In this document: positions 7,844 to 16,038 of the stretch, in pieces
Layout of the letters: each line of letters opens with the position of its first letter
Numbering within the stretch: the stretch's first letter is position 1
From: CAZFLM01 sp964519955
GTDB lineage: Bacteria; Armatimonadota; Chthonomonadetes; Chthonomonadales; CAJBBX01
Direction: 5' to 3'
Length of the DNA: 64,000 nt
Assembly (NCBI GenBank): GCA_964519955.1
Contig: CAZFLM010000027.1
Span: 1-64,000 of the forward strand
The notes under the pieces: generated by a model
The model's database searches: none
The model's input: the letters and a program-made list of their open reading frames with translations, nothing else
What the model was told of the DNA's origin: nothing
Translations under genes and position numbers: made by a program

Positions 7844-8168
7844 GGCGGTTGAAACCGCGCCTGCGGACGGCACGAAGCCCGCCTGCGCGGGCTGAACTCC
7901 CACCTCACCTTCGTCCTCCCCAGGCCGTTCTCTGTGCTCCCTCTGTGCCCTCTGCGTCTCCGTGGTGAGCCCGCCCTTGACGCTGAGCGTTGTCGGGTGC
8001 TGGGGCGCGGCGGTGTTGGGGCCGGCGGTTGGGGCTGGCGGTTCAAACCGCGCCTGCGGACGGCACGAAGCCCGCCTCCGCGGGCTGAACTCTCAGATCA
8101 CGTCGATCCTGTCCTCGTCGTTCTCTGTGCCCCCTCTGTGCCCTCTGCGTCTCCGTGGTGAGCCCGCC
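7844..8168 (+). repeat. Duplicated composite intergenic repeat module
   Basis: Most of the 461-bp gap 7793-8253 consists of two near-identical modules, A 7844-7976 and B 8037-8168 (period about 193). Each has a 56-bp element (GCGGTT.AAACCGC hairpin, then an AAGCCCGCC..GCGGGCT hairpin) and a 48-bp element with CTCTGTGCCCTCTGCGTCTC. A relative of the second part is at 56458-56500. 7795-7843 is a run of CGGGGTGCCG units. 8169-8253 is the untranslated leader of the next gene. I see no gene here. Confidence 0.85.
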
Positions 8169-8253
8169 GTTGATGTTCCGTGTTGCGATCCCGGAAGGGA
8201 AACGGCGGCGTGTGGCGGAAGATGGGGCCAACACGAGACGGAGGCGGATCGGC

Positions 8254-9246
8254 ATGGCGGAGTGGACTCAAGAGAGCATTCTGGGTGTGGCCCGCAACTT
8301 CATGGAGGCGCGCATCCTCCTATCGGCGGCGGAGCTGGACCTGTTCGGCCTGTTGGCGGGCGACGCCTTGAGCGCGGAGGCGGTTGCCGGGCGTCTCGGC
8401 GGCGATCTGCGCGCCACGACGACGCTGCTGGATGCGGTAGTCGCGATGGGCCTGCTGTCGAAGGCCGACGGGTGCTACTCGACGCCGCCGGAGATCGCTG
8501 CGATGCTGACGGCCGAGGGCGAGCGCACCGTGCTGCCGATGGTGCTCCACGCGGCCGGACTGTGGCACCGTTGGGCGAAGCTCACGGACCTTGTGCGTGG
8601 TCCGGACGCCCAGGACGCGCCGGGCGTCTTCGCCACGGCCGATGCGCAGATGCGGGCATTCATCGGCGCGATGCACGTGGTCGGCGGCGCGCTCGCGCCC
8701 GGCATCGCTGCGCAGGTCGGGGTGGGCGGCGCGACGAGGCTGCTCGACGTGGGCGGGGCATCGGGCACGTACACCATCGCGTTCCTCAATGCGGCGCCGG
8801 GCCTGCGCGCCACCCTCTTCGACCGGCCGCAGGTGGTGGCGATGGCGGAGGAGCGGCTGCGCGCCGAGGGGATGCTGGACCGCGTCACCATCGCGCCGGG
8901 CGACTTCTACGCCGACCCGCTGCCGCCGGGGCACGACCTGGTCTTCCTCTCCGCCATCATCCACCAGAACAGCCGCGAGCAGAACGTGGCCCTCTACCGA
9001 AAGTGCTTCGCCGCGACGGCGCCCGGCGGCCGCATCGTGGTGCGCGACCACGTGATGTCGCCCGACCACACGCAGCCCAAGGCCGGCGCGCTCTTCGCCG
9101 TCAACATGCTGGTTGGCACGCCAGGCGGCGGTACGTTCACGTTCGACGAGATCCGCGAGGACCTGGAGGCGGCCGGGTACACCCGCGTGAAGCTGCTGCA
9201 GCCCGACGAGCGGATGAATGGGCTGGTGGAGGCTTGGCGGGAGTGA
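8254..9246 (+). CDS. O-methyltransferase, acetylserotonin/plant-type family
   Basis: This 330-residue SAM-dependent methyltransferase has a winged-helix dimerisation domain in the N-terminal third (ARNFMEARILLSAAELDLFGLL). A Rossmann SAM-binding domain follows, with LLDVGGASGT near residue 163, a DRPQVV acidic strand end and PGDFYADPLP. The FLSAIIHQ segment takes the place of the usual LH.W motif, and the end RIVVRDHVMSP is typical. Family members methylate hydroxyls of small aromatic or polyketide-like molecules, and the substrate here is unknown. A GGAGG lies 9 bases before the chosen ATG. It stands alone between repeat-rich gaps. Confidence 0.85.
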   Translation: MAEWTQESILGVARNFMEARILLSAAELDLFGLLAGDALSAEAVAGRLGGDLRATTTLLDAVVAMGLLSKADGCYSTPPEIAAMLTAEGERTVLPMVLHAAGLWHRWAKLTDLVRGPDAQDAPGVFATADAQMRAFIGAMHVVGGALAPGIAAQVGVGGATRLLDVGGASGTYTIAFLNAAPGLRATLFDRPQVVAMAEERLRAEGMLDRVTIAPGDFYADPLPPGHDLVFLSAIIHQNSREQNVALYRKCFAATAPGGRIVVRDHVMSPDHTQPKAGALFAVNMLVGTPGGGTFTFDEIREDLEAAGYTRVKLLQPDERMNGLVEAWRE

Positions 9247-9254
9247 CGGGTGGT

Positions 9255-9284
9255 GACAGTGGCAAGTGGCAAGTGACAAGTGGG
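9255..9284 (+). repeat. Short heptanucleotide tandem repeat
   Basis: Three consecutive 7-bp units (GGCAAGT, GGCAAGT, GACAAGT) follow the methyltransferase stop. Other heptamer arrays in the window are at 23978, 28763, 61189 and 62066. Confidence 0.7.
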
Positions 9285-9330
9285 GTTGGTGCGCTGATCA
9301 GGCTGCTCCCTTACAGTGAGGTGAGTTTCA

Positions 9331-10461
9331 ATGCACGGAGCCGTGGTTGCCGGGATGGTGCTGGGGTTGGCGATGTTGGCGGGGGCGTCATCGGCTGGGG
9401 CGGCTGGGCGAGTGGTGGCGGCGGATAACCCGGCGCTGCTGCTGGCGCCGTACGTGTGGAAGCTGAGCGGGGCCGGGGGCACGGCGCGGGCCGAGGCGAC
9501 GATGCCAGGGGCGTACCTGAAGGCCGTTGTCGCGCGGACTGGCTCGGTTGGGCTGGTCATCGACGGCGACACCAATCGAGGGTGCCGTCCCTCGACGATG
9601 CCCGTGGTGGAGTGGACGGTCGATGATGGGCCGTTCCAGGTGCAGCAGTTGAGCCAGACCGAAGGCGTCTACACGCTGCCGCTGGCCGCGGGGCTCGACG
9701 GCGACAAGGCGCACACGGTGCAGGTCTTCTTCCGCGCATCCGGGCTCGGCGAGAGCCGCTGGACGAAGCCGACGGCCCACCTGCGCATCGCCGGGCTCGC
9801 GCTGGACGAGGGCGGAAGCCTGACACCGTGCCCGGCCCGCCCGAAGCGCGCGATCGGCTTCGGCGACTCCATCACCGAGGGGGTGGGCGTGGACGCGCAC
9901 TTCACGTCGTGGGAGGTGCTGGGTCCGAACAACGCTCGGGGCGCCTGGCTCGGCATCGTCTGCGCGGCGCTGGACTGCGAGTACGGGCAGTTGGGCTCCG
10001 GCGGGCATGGCATGGTGCGGACGCTGGAGATGCCGCCGCTGCCGCAGACGTGGGACCACTACGACGCCACGGCATCGCGGCTTACGGACGGCAGGCTGGA
10101 GCCCGAGCCCGACTACGTGTTCTGCAACCTGGGCACGAACGACTTCGGCGGCCTGAACATCACGGGGGCCTACACGGGCTGGCTGGCCGCGATGCGGAAG
10201 GCGTGTCCGCACGCCCGTATGTTCTGCGTGGTGCCGCCCTCCGGGGTGCACCGCGACGAGATCCAGGCCGCCGTCGCCGCGCGGAAGAAGGCGCGAGACG
10301 CACGGGTGCACCTTATCGACACGCCCGAGCTGAATTCGGCCATTCGCGCCCAGGCCGGCGCCACGCAGATGACCTACGACGGCGCTCACCCCACGCAGTA
10401 CGGCAATGCCATGTTCGCCGCGGCGGTCGTCGCGCGGGTGCAGGCGGTGCTGGGGCGGTAG
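9331..10461 (+). CDS. Secreted SGNH/GDSL-family hydrolase
   Basis: This 376-residue protein has a cleavable signal peptide (residues 1 to about 28, ending SSAGAAG). A beta-sandwich-like N-terminal domain follows, as in two-domain carbohydrate esterases of the CE2 type. The SGNH catalytic domain has block I GFGDSITEG (about residue 177), a central GSGGHG, block III GTNDFGG (about 269) and block V DGAHPTQYG (about 351), so Ser, Gly, Asn, Asp and His are all present. Likely role: extracytoplasmic deacetylation of sugars or polysaccharides. This is inferred from the domain layout. Confidence 0.87.
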   Translation: MHGAVVAGMVLGLAMLAGASSAGAAGRVVAADNPALLLAPYVWKLSGAGGTARAEATMPGAYLKAVVARTGSVGLVIDGDTNRGCRPSTMPVVEWTVDDGPFQVQQLSQTEGVYTLPLAAGLDGDKAHTVQVFFRASGLGESRWTKPTAHLRIAGLALDEGGSLTPCPARPKRAIGFGDSITEGVGVDAHFTSWEVLGPNNARGAWLGIVCAALDCEYGQLGSGGHGMVRTLEMPPLPQTWDHYDATASRLTDGRLEPEPDYVFCNLGTNDFGGLNITGAYTGWLAAMRKACPHARMFCVVPPSGVHRDEIQAAVAARKKARDARVHLIDTPELNSAIRAQAGATQMTYDGAHPTQYGNAMFAAAVVARVQAVLGR

Positions 10462-10484
10462 GCGGGGCTTCCCAATGGCCCCAG

Positions 10485-10645
10485 GATGGTCGGCCTCCGT
10501 GCCGACCGGGCGTTGGTGCGCCACGCGGTGGCGACGGAGCGCCACCCTCCCGGTCGTCCCCTGGAGGGTCAGCCTCCGTGCCGGCCGGGCGTTGGTGCGG
10601 CACGCGGTGGCGTCGGAGCGCCACCCTCCCGGTCGTCCCTGCGTT
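10485..10645 (+). repeat. Tandem 79-bp intergenic repeat
   Basis: Two copies (starting near 10493 and 10572) of a GC-rich unit containing CGGGCGTTGGTGCG, GGAGCGCCACCCTCCCGGTCGTCCC and a CACGCGGTGGCG segment fill the gap between two convergent genes. A partial third unit enters the end of the minus-strand gene. GGTGGC and GCCACC stretches can form hairpins, so the region may also act as a bidirectional terminator. Confidence 0.75.
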
Positions 10646-10649
10646 GGTG

Positions 10650-11420
10650 CTACCGGGGCGCCTGCGCTGGGGTGAAGCCGCCGGCGACGAGGATGTGGGC
10701 GCAGTTGGTCAGGACGACGTCGATGCCCCTCGCGACGTACCGGCGCGCCTCCTCCGGCTCGTCGGACCAGAACAGGTTGCAGACGAGGCCGGCGTCGCGG
10801 GCGCGGCGGATCTGTGCGTCGGTTGCCGCTCTCGTCAACTGGACGCGCCGGCACCCGAACCGGATCGCGCGATCGATCATGGCGTCCGGGCCGCCGATCT
10901 CGAGCGCGCATCGGGCGATCTCCGGGGCGTGGACGCAGGCGACCTGGTACGCGTCGTCGCGCTCGAGGGCGACGTAGGCGGTCTCGTTCAGCTTGCGCCG
11001 CCTCAGTTCGTCCAGGACCAACCGCAGCATCGAGCCGCCCGGGCCGATGTCCTTGACGTGGACGTTCAGTCCGATGCGGCCGCCGGTCAGATCGAGCACC
11101 TCCTCGAACCGCGGGATGCGGATGCCGGCCCATGCCTCGCCCGTCCGGACGCCCGCATCCAGCTTCCGCAGGTCGGCCCAGGCCAGCCCCGACACCTTGC
11201 CGATCCCGTTCGTCGTGCGGTCGACTGTGGCGTCGTGGCATACCACGGGCACCCCGTCGCGGCTGGGCCAGAGGTCGAACTCGATCTCGTGGGCGCGCAC
11301 GGCCATCGCGGCGGCGAACGCGGGCAGCGTGTTCTCCGGGCAGGCCTTGCTGAGGCCCCGGTGGGCGCACAGCCAGGGGAATGCCTCCGCGCGGCGGGTC
11401 TCGTCGGCTGATCGGCTCAT
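10650..11420 (-). CDS. Glycerophosphodiester phosphodiesterase
   Basis: GDPD enzymes hydrolyse glycerophosphodiesters to glycerol-3-phosphate and an alcohol. The 256-residue protein has CAHRGLSKACPENTLPAF at the start (catalytic His and the E-N-T metal region). EIEFDLWPSRDGVPVVCHD follows, with the E-x-D metal ligands and second His. I chose the ATG at 11420 rather than the one at 11429 because GGAGG then lies 8 bases upstream. There is no signal peptide, so it is probably cytoplasmic like UgpQ. It follows the DUF4838 gene with a gap of about 20 bp on the same strand. Confidence 0.88.
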   Translation of the reverse strand: MSRSADETRRAEAFPWLCAHRGLSKACPENTLPAFAAAMAVRAHEIEFDLWPSRDGVPVVCHDATVDRTTNGIGKVSGLAWADLRKLDAGVRTGEAWAGIRIPRFEEVLDLTGGRIGLNVHVKDIGPGGSMLRLVLDELRRRKLNETAYVALERDDAYQVACVHAPEIARCALEIGGPDAMIDRAIRFGCRRVQLTRAATDAQIRRARDAGLVCNLFWSDEPEEARRYVARGIDVVLTNCAHILVAGGFTPAQAPR

Positions 11421-11441
11421 CGCATCCACCTCCTGACGTCG

Positions 11442-13781
11442 CTACTGCGCCTTCACGAGCACGACGCGCTCTACGCAGATCGCGTCCTTGCCGCCGGGCT
11501 TGGCGTGCGGGAAGCGCGGCCCCTCGAACTTGATGCGCGCCCAGAACTCGAAGGGCTGCTCGGGCTTGGCGGGGTCCCATGCGTTGTCGATGTCGAGCTG
11601 GATGATCCAGCTCCAGAAGAAGTAGAGGTACTTGCCGGGCGCCGTGCGGAACGTGCCCATCTTGTACCAGTGGTAGCCAGGGCCCGGCACGTCCTCCGCC
11701 TTGATAGGCTGGCCGCTGTCGCCCGACTTGTCCGTCGTGTTGTAGAGGCCCCAGGGCATCGGCAGCGTGTAGCGTTCCGCGTGCTCCGCGCCTGGCTCGG
11801 TCAAGTCCAGGCGGTTGGTGATGCCGCTCTCTGCCTCGGGGTCCTTCACGACCTTCACCACGCCGCCCCAGTTGCGCGTCATCGTGGCGGTGTAGTCGTA
11901 GACCGTGCCCTTCGGGTAGCTTGCGAACTTGGCGGGGAGCGGGAGCCCCGATGCCAGCATCGCGTAGCGCCGGATCTCGCCCTCGGCCGACTGGCGCAGC
12001 ACCTCCCGATCGGCCTCCGGCATGCGCTGGTCAATGACGGCCTTCCAGGTCTCCAGCGCGCGCTTCGCGGCAGCCTCGCGGTCGAGGGGCAGCGCGCCCT
12101 TGGCGCCGGGCCGGGCGGCCCACTCCGCGGCCAGCTTCGGGTAGGCCATTATGGTTGCGCGGTCGAGTGGCAGCCGCGCATAGCGCACGCGCCGCGTGAG
12201 GACCGGGTCGCCCTGCACGGCCTTCTCGGCCTGATCGAAGAGGCGCTGGGCGCGGACGACGAAGTCGGCATTCAGGTAGGTGAGCTGCGTCGGCGATCCC
12301 TGCCAGCACGTACTGCGGCTCTTGCGGAGCACTGCCTCGGCTTCCAGGGCCCGCAGGTACTGCTTCACCCACTTGCCGCCGCGCCCGTAGTGGCCGGACA
12401 TGAACGTGTCGGTCAGCTTCTCGTAGTCGGCCGCCGGGTCCTCCAGCGTCTTCATCATCATCCAGATCTTGAAGTCGCGCATGTCGGCGAGGATCTCGTC
12501 CTCCAGCTCAGTGAAGACGCCCTCGACATGGTGCGCGAGGTAGTAGCGGAAGTCGGGGCCGTAAGTATGGGCGGTCGGCAGCGGCATGCCGGGCGTGCCG
12601 TAGGTGATCGCGTAGTCCCACACACGGAGGTTCCTCGCGACGGCGGCCCACGACTCGATGTGCGCGCGGAATGCGGCGTTCTCGGGAGCGGTGACCGGCT
12701 TGATCATGTCGGCCTCGGTGTCGCAGAGGCGGATGATGACGTTGTCGCGCGCCTTGAGGGTCTTCGGGGCCTTCTGCGCGTAGGCGTAGGCCAGCGTGTC
12801 GATGAACACCTCGGGATACTTCGTGCGGACGCCGTCGGCCATCGCGTTGACGAAGTCGATGATTGGCCCCGACTCGCTGCCCTCGGCCTTCACGATGGCC
12901 CGGCACGCGTCGCACTGGCAGGGGTTGTTCCAGTCGTTCTGGGAGATGTCGAACACGAGGGGCGGCGGCAGGTTGGCGGCCTTCGCCTCGGCCCACGAGG
13001 TCTCGATGTACCCCAGGAGCCTGGCCAGGAACGCCTTGCGCAGCTCGGGGTTCGTCCAGCAGAGCTGCGTGTTCTCAGCGCTGCGCTTGCCATCGATGAG
13101 CGAGTACCACTCCGGGCGAGCGGCGAAGTGCTGCTGCGGCGGGAAGTACATGAAGGCGGTGTGCACGTGGTAGGGCGGCCCGTAGGCTAGGGTGCCGCCG
13201 TACTTCGCGTCGACGGCCATGTCGCCGTCCCGGTTCAGCCGGTTGCGCGCCGCGAACCGGCCACCGTCGCGGCCGTAGAGCATGTAGATGTCGCGGTAGG
13301 CGAAGGCCGGCTTGCCGCGCAGATCGAAGACGCCGATCTTGAACACGCGCTTCGACGGCACCGTCTCGTCGAACGCGTTCCACCAGTGGACGCCCACCAC
13401 GTCCTCGAGGAAGTGGTACGCCGCGTACAGCGTGCCGCGCGGGCGCCCGCCCACCAGGTAGAGGTCGCTGCCGGCGGTGCGGACGATCCACTCCTCGGGG
13501 CCCAGCGCCGTGGCGTCGATGCCGAGCCTCCCTGCTGCTGCGGTTGGGCCAACGAAGATGCGGTTGGCTCGCGGCATCTTGCCCTCGCCGACCATCCCGA
13601 CCTTCGCGCCGGTCACCTTCGCCAGGTAGTCGGCGGTCTCCCGCGCGGCGGTCTGCTCGGCGACGGTGGCGCCGTCCGCGAGGACGACGGTGGCCGGCTT
13701 CGCGGCGGAGACCTCCAGCGCCTGCGCCGCCGTTCCGCAGCAGATGGCGAGTAGGGCGAGTGCGAACCAATGGGTCGACAT
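11442..13781 (-). CDS. Secreted DUF4838 protein (glycoside-hydrolase-like)
   Basis: This 779-residue protein has a signal peptide (MSTHWFALALLAICCGTAAQA). The N-terminal alpha/beta domain (residues about 25-140) resembles the GH20b-type accessory domain (LADGATVAEQTAARETADYL; later YLVGGRPRGTLYAAYHFLE). The DUF4838 domain follows, with VFDISQNDWNNPCQCDACR near residue 280 and many aromatics (WDYAITYG, FTELEDE). The family is predicted to be a TIM-barrel carbohydrate-active enzyme of unknown substrate. The last 130 residues look like a carbohydrate-binding beta-sandwich. It shares an operon with the GDPD gene and is divergent from the next gene. Confidence 0.85.
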   Translation of the reverse strand: MSTHWFALALLAICCGTAAQALEVSAAKPATVVLADGATVAEQTAARETADYLAKVTGAKVGMVGEGKMPRANRIFVGPTAAAGRLGIDATALGPEEWIVRTAGSDLYLVGGRPRGTLYAAYHFLEDVVGVHWWNAFDETVPSKRVFKIGVFDLRGKPAFAYRDIYMLYGRDGGRFAARNRLNRDGDMAVDAKYGGTLAYGPPYHVHTAFMYFPPQQHFAARPEWYSLIDGKRSAENTQLCWTNPELRKAFLARLLGYIETSWAEAKAANLPPPLVFDISQNDWNNPCQCDACRAIVKAEGSESGPIIDFVNAMADGVRTKYPEVFIDTLAYAYAQKAPKTLKARDNVIIRLCDTEADMIKPVTAPENAAFRAHIESWAAVARNLRVWDYAITYGTPGMPLPTAHTYGPDFRYYLAHHVEGVFTELEDEILADMRDFKIWMMMKTLEDPAADYEKLTDTFMSGHYGRGGKWVKQYLRALEAEAVLRKSRSTCWQGSPTQLTYLNADFVVRAQRLFDQAEKAVQGDPVLTRRVRYARLPLDRATIMAYPKLAAEWAARPGAKGALPLDREAAAKRALETWKAVIDQRMPEADREVLRQSAEGEIRRYAMLASGLPLPAKFASYPKGTVYDYTATMTRNWGGVVKVVKDPEAESGITNRLDLTEPGAEHAERYTLPMPWGLYNTTDKSGDSGQPIKAEDVPGPGYHWYKMGTFRTAPGKYLYFFWSWIIQLDIDNAWDPAKPEQPFEFWARIKFEGPRFPHAKPGGKDAICVERVVLVKAQ

Positions 13782-13951
13782 CGGCGTCTCCTTCTTTGGG
13801 CCGATGGTCGCGCATGGCCCAGCAACCTATACGCGACCGGGCGCGGGCGCTCCTGCTGATCGGGTGGCTTCCGGTCAGCGGCGGTGTCTGCGGGGGACAC
13901 ATCGCGCGCCAGATTCGCGGGCGGGCTATGCCGAGCGCGACGGAGGTAGGC

Positions 13952-15052
13952 ATGAACGATCAGAGTCCGGCACCCCTGCTCTCGCGCCGCGAGGCCATCG
14001 CCGCGTGCGTCGCCGGGCTGGCTGCGTCGCCGGCCTTGGCTGCGGCTGACGTGTACCCAACGGCCGATTGGGAGGCGCGCGAGCCCGAGCGCCTGGGCTT
14101 CGATCGGGGGAAGCTGGACGCGATGCGCGACCTGGTGGGCGGGAGGGGCTGCGTGGTCCGCCACGGCTACCTGGCGTACTCATGGGGCGACGTGGCGCAG
14201 AGCGAGGACGTGGCATCGGCCGTCAAGCCGCTCATCAGCACGCTGCTCCTGATGGCCGTGCAGGACCGCCGGATTGCGAGCGTCGACAGGCCCGTGGCGG
14301 AGTTCGAGCCGCGCCTGCGCACGCTTAACGGCGGGAAGGACGCCGGCATCACCTGGCGGCACCTCGCGTCGCAGACCTCGGGCTATGGGCTCAAGGAGCG
14401 GCCCGGCGAGGCGTGGGCCTACAACGACTGCGCGCTGGCGCTCTACTACGACACGCTCATCGGCAAGGTGTACCGTCGGCCGGGCGACACCGTGCTGAAG
14501 GAGCGCATCGCCGGCCCCCTCCGCTTCGAGGATGCCTGCACGTTCGATGCGTTCCACCGGGAGGACCGCCTGGGACGGCTCGCGGTGTCGGTGCGCGACT
14601 TCGCGCGGTTCGGCTTGCTCTACCTGCGCGGCGGGAGGTGGGCGGGCAGGCAGTTGCTGAAGCCCGCGCTCGTCAAGATGGCGATCTCCAGCCCGGTGCC
14701 CGCCGATCTGCCCCGCACGAGCGGCGCCGAGGCCGATATGCTGCCGGGGCAGCGCACGCTTGGCGGAGGCAAGGACCAGACCGCGACCGGGCCGGGTCTT
14801 TACAGCTTCAACTGGTGGATCAACGGGAAGGACCGCGAGGGACGCCGCCTCTACCGCCACGCGCCGCCGGACACGTACCTGGCTTCGGGGCACGGCGGCA
14901 TCCGGGACCTCTGGATCGTACCTAGCCTGGACCTGATCGTGAGCTGGAACGACGGGCGGACCGACGACCACGACGCGAGCCCGGAGGACCCCGACACGAA
15001 GAGCAACCGCGCCGCCGCGCTGATGTGCCAGGCGGCGGGGAAGCGGCTATGA
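13952..15052 (+). CDS. Secreted serine hydrolase, class C beta-lactamase-like
   Basis: This 366-residue protein of the beta-lactamase/PBP4* family starts with SRREAIAACVAGLAASPALA, a signal with a twin-arginine-like pair. SAVK supplies the SxxK nucleophile motif, WAYND occupies the Y-x-N place and ASGHGG is the HxG motif. Family members are esterases or peptidases, rarely true beta-lactamases. I chose the ATG at 13952, preceded by CGGAGG, although an in-frame ATG lies at 13928. Its TGA overlaps the next ATG (ATGA), so the following GH5-like gene is translationally coupled. The 13782-13951 gap to the divergent gene shows no repeat. Confidence 0.83.
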   Translation: MNDQSPAPLLSRREAIAACVAGLAASPALAAADVYPTADWEAREPERLGFDRGKLDAMRDLVGGRGCVVRHGYLAYSWGDVAQSEDVASAVKPLISTLLLMAVQDRRIASVDRPVAEFEPRLRTLNGGKDAGITWRHLASQTSGYGLKERPGEAWAYNDCALALYYDTLIGKVYRRPGDTVLKERIAGPLRFEDACTFDAFHREDRLGRLAVSVRDFARFGLLYLRGGRWAGRQLLKPALVKMAISSPVPADLPRTSGAEADMLPGQRTLGGGKDQTATGPGLYSFNWWINGKDREGRRLYRHAPPDTYLASGHGGIRDLWIVPSLDLIVSWNDGRTDDHDASPEDPDTKSNRAAALMCQAAGKRL

Positions 15053-16038
15053 GCGGGGCGCTGGCGGCGCTGTGCCTGCTGCTCGCGGCGGCGCCCACCG
15101 GCGAACGCGGCACCGCCGTGTCGATCACGGGCACGCGCTGGATGCTGAACGGGCGGGTGACGTACGCGGGTGCGCCTGCCGAGGGCCTGCTGATGAACGT
15201 GCGCATGGTCAACGCCGTGTTCGAGGACCGGCGCCGCAAGGGTTGGGAGCGGGAGGCCGAGGCCAACACGAAGGCGTTCGTCGCACGCGTCCCCGAGTAC
15301 GTCGCGTCGGGCGTGCGCGCCTTCACCGTCTGCCTGCAGGGCGGCATGCCGGGCTACGAGGGGGCGATCAACTCCGCGTTCGAGCGGGACGGGTCGCTGC
15401 GGGCGGAGTACATGGGCCGCGTCCGCCGCGTCATCGAGGCGTGCGACCGTTCGGGCGCCGTCGTCATCCTGGGGTGCTACTACCAGCGGCAGGACCAGGT
15501 GCTTGAGGACGAGGCGGCCGTGCGGCGCGGCGTGCGCGAGGTGTGCGCGTGGCTGAAGCGGCTGCCGAACCGCAACGTCGTGCTGGAGATCGCCAACGAG
15601 TACGGCCACGCGGGTTTCGACCACCGCATCCTGCGGACCGCCGAGGGGCAGGCCGAGCTGATCCGGCTTGCGCGCGAGGCGGCGCCGGGTCTGCTGATCG
15701 CATCGAGCCCGCAGGGGAACGGCCAGGCGGACGAGGCGGTGGCGGGCCTGGCCGACTTCGTGCTGATCCACCTCAATGGGGTGCCACTGCCAGCGATCGA
15801 GGGGCGGATCGCCGCGCTGCGCCGCTACGGCAAGCCCATGGTGTGCAACGAGGACGAGAAGGTCGGCGACGCCGGCGCGGATGCCGCCTCACGGTGCGTT
15901 GCCGCGGGCGCGTCCTGGGGCTTCATGTGCGAGGCGGTGAACCAGCGCTACCCGTTCCGCTTCGACGGCCCCCAGGACGACCCGGTGGTCTACGGGCGGC
16001 TGGCGGAGTTGGCCCGGGCCGCCCGCCGCGCTCAGTAG
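15049..16038 (+). CDS. Secreted GH5-like (cellulase-fold) glycoside hydrolase
   Basis: This 329-residue protein has a short signal peptide and a TIM-barrel sequence in the style of clan GH-A. VVLEIANEYGHAG gives the N-E acid/base pair near residue 184. KPMVCNEDEKVG gives a possible nucleophile glutamate near residue 270. The segment between them (LIASSPQGNGQADEA) fits barrel strands. The exact family is uncertain. It is coupled to the serine hydrolase gene by a 4-bp overlap and overlaps the convergent downstream gene by 7 bp at its 3' end. Confidence 0.72.
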   Translation: MSGALAALCLLLAAAPTGERGTAVSITGTRWMLNGRVTYAGAPAEGLLMNVRMVNAVFEDRRRKGWEREAEANTKAFVARVPEYVASGVRAFTVCLQGGMPGYEGAINSAFERDGSLRAEYMGRVRRVIEACDRSGAVVILGCYYQRQDQVLEDEAAVRRGVREVCAWLKRLPNRNVVLEIANEYGHAGFDHRILRTAEGQAELIRLAREAAPGLLIASSPQGNGQADEAVAGLADFVLIHLNGVPLPAIEGRIAALRRYGKPMVCNEDEKVGDAGADAASRCVAAGASWGFMCEAVNQRYPFRFDGPQDDPVVYGRLAELARAARRAQ

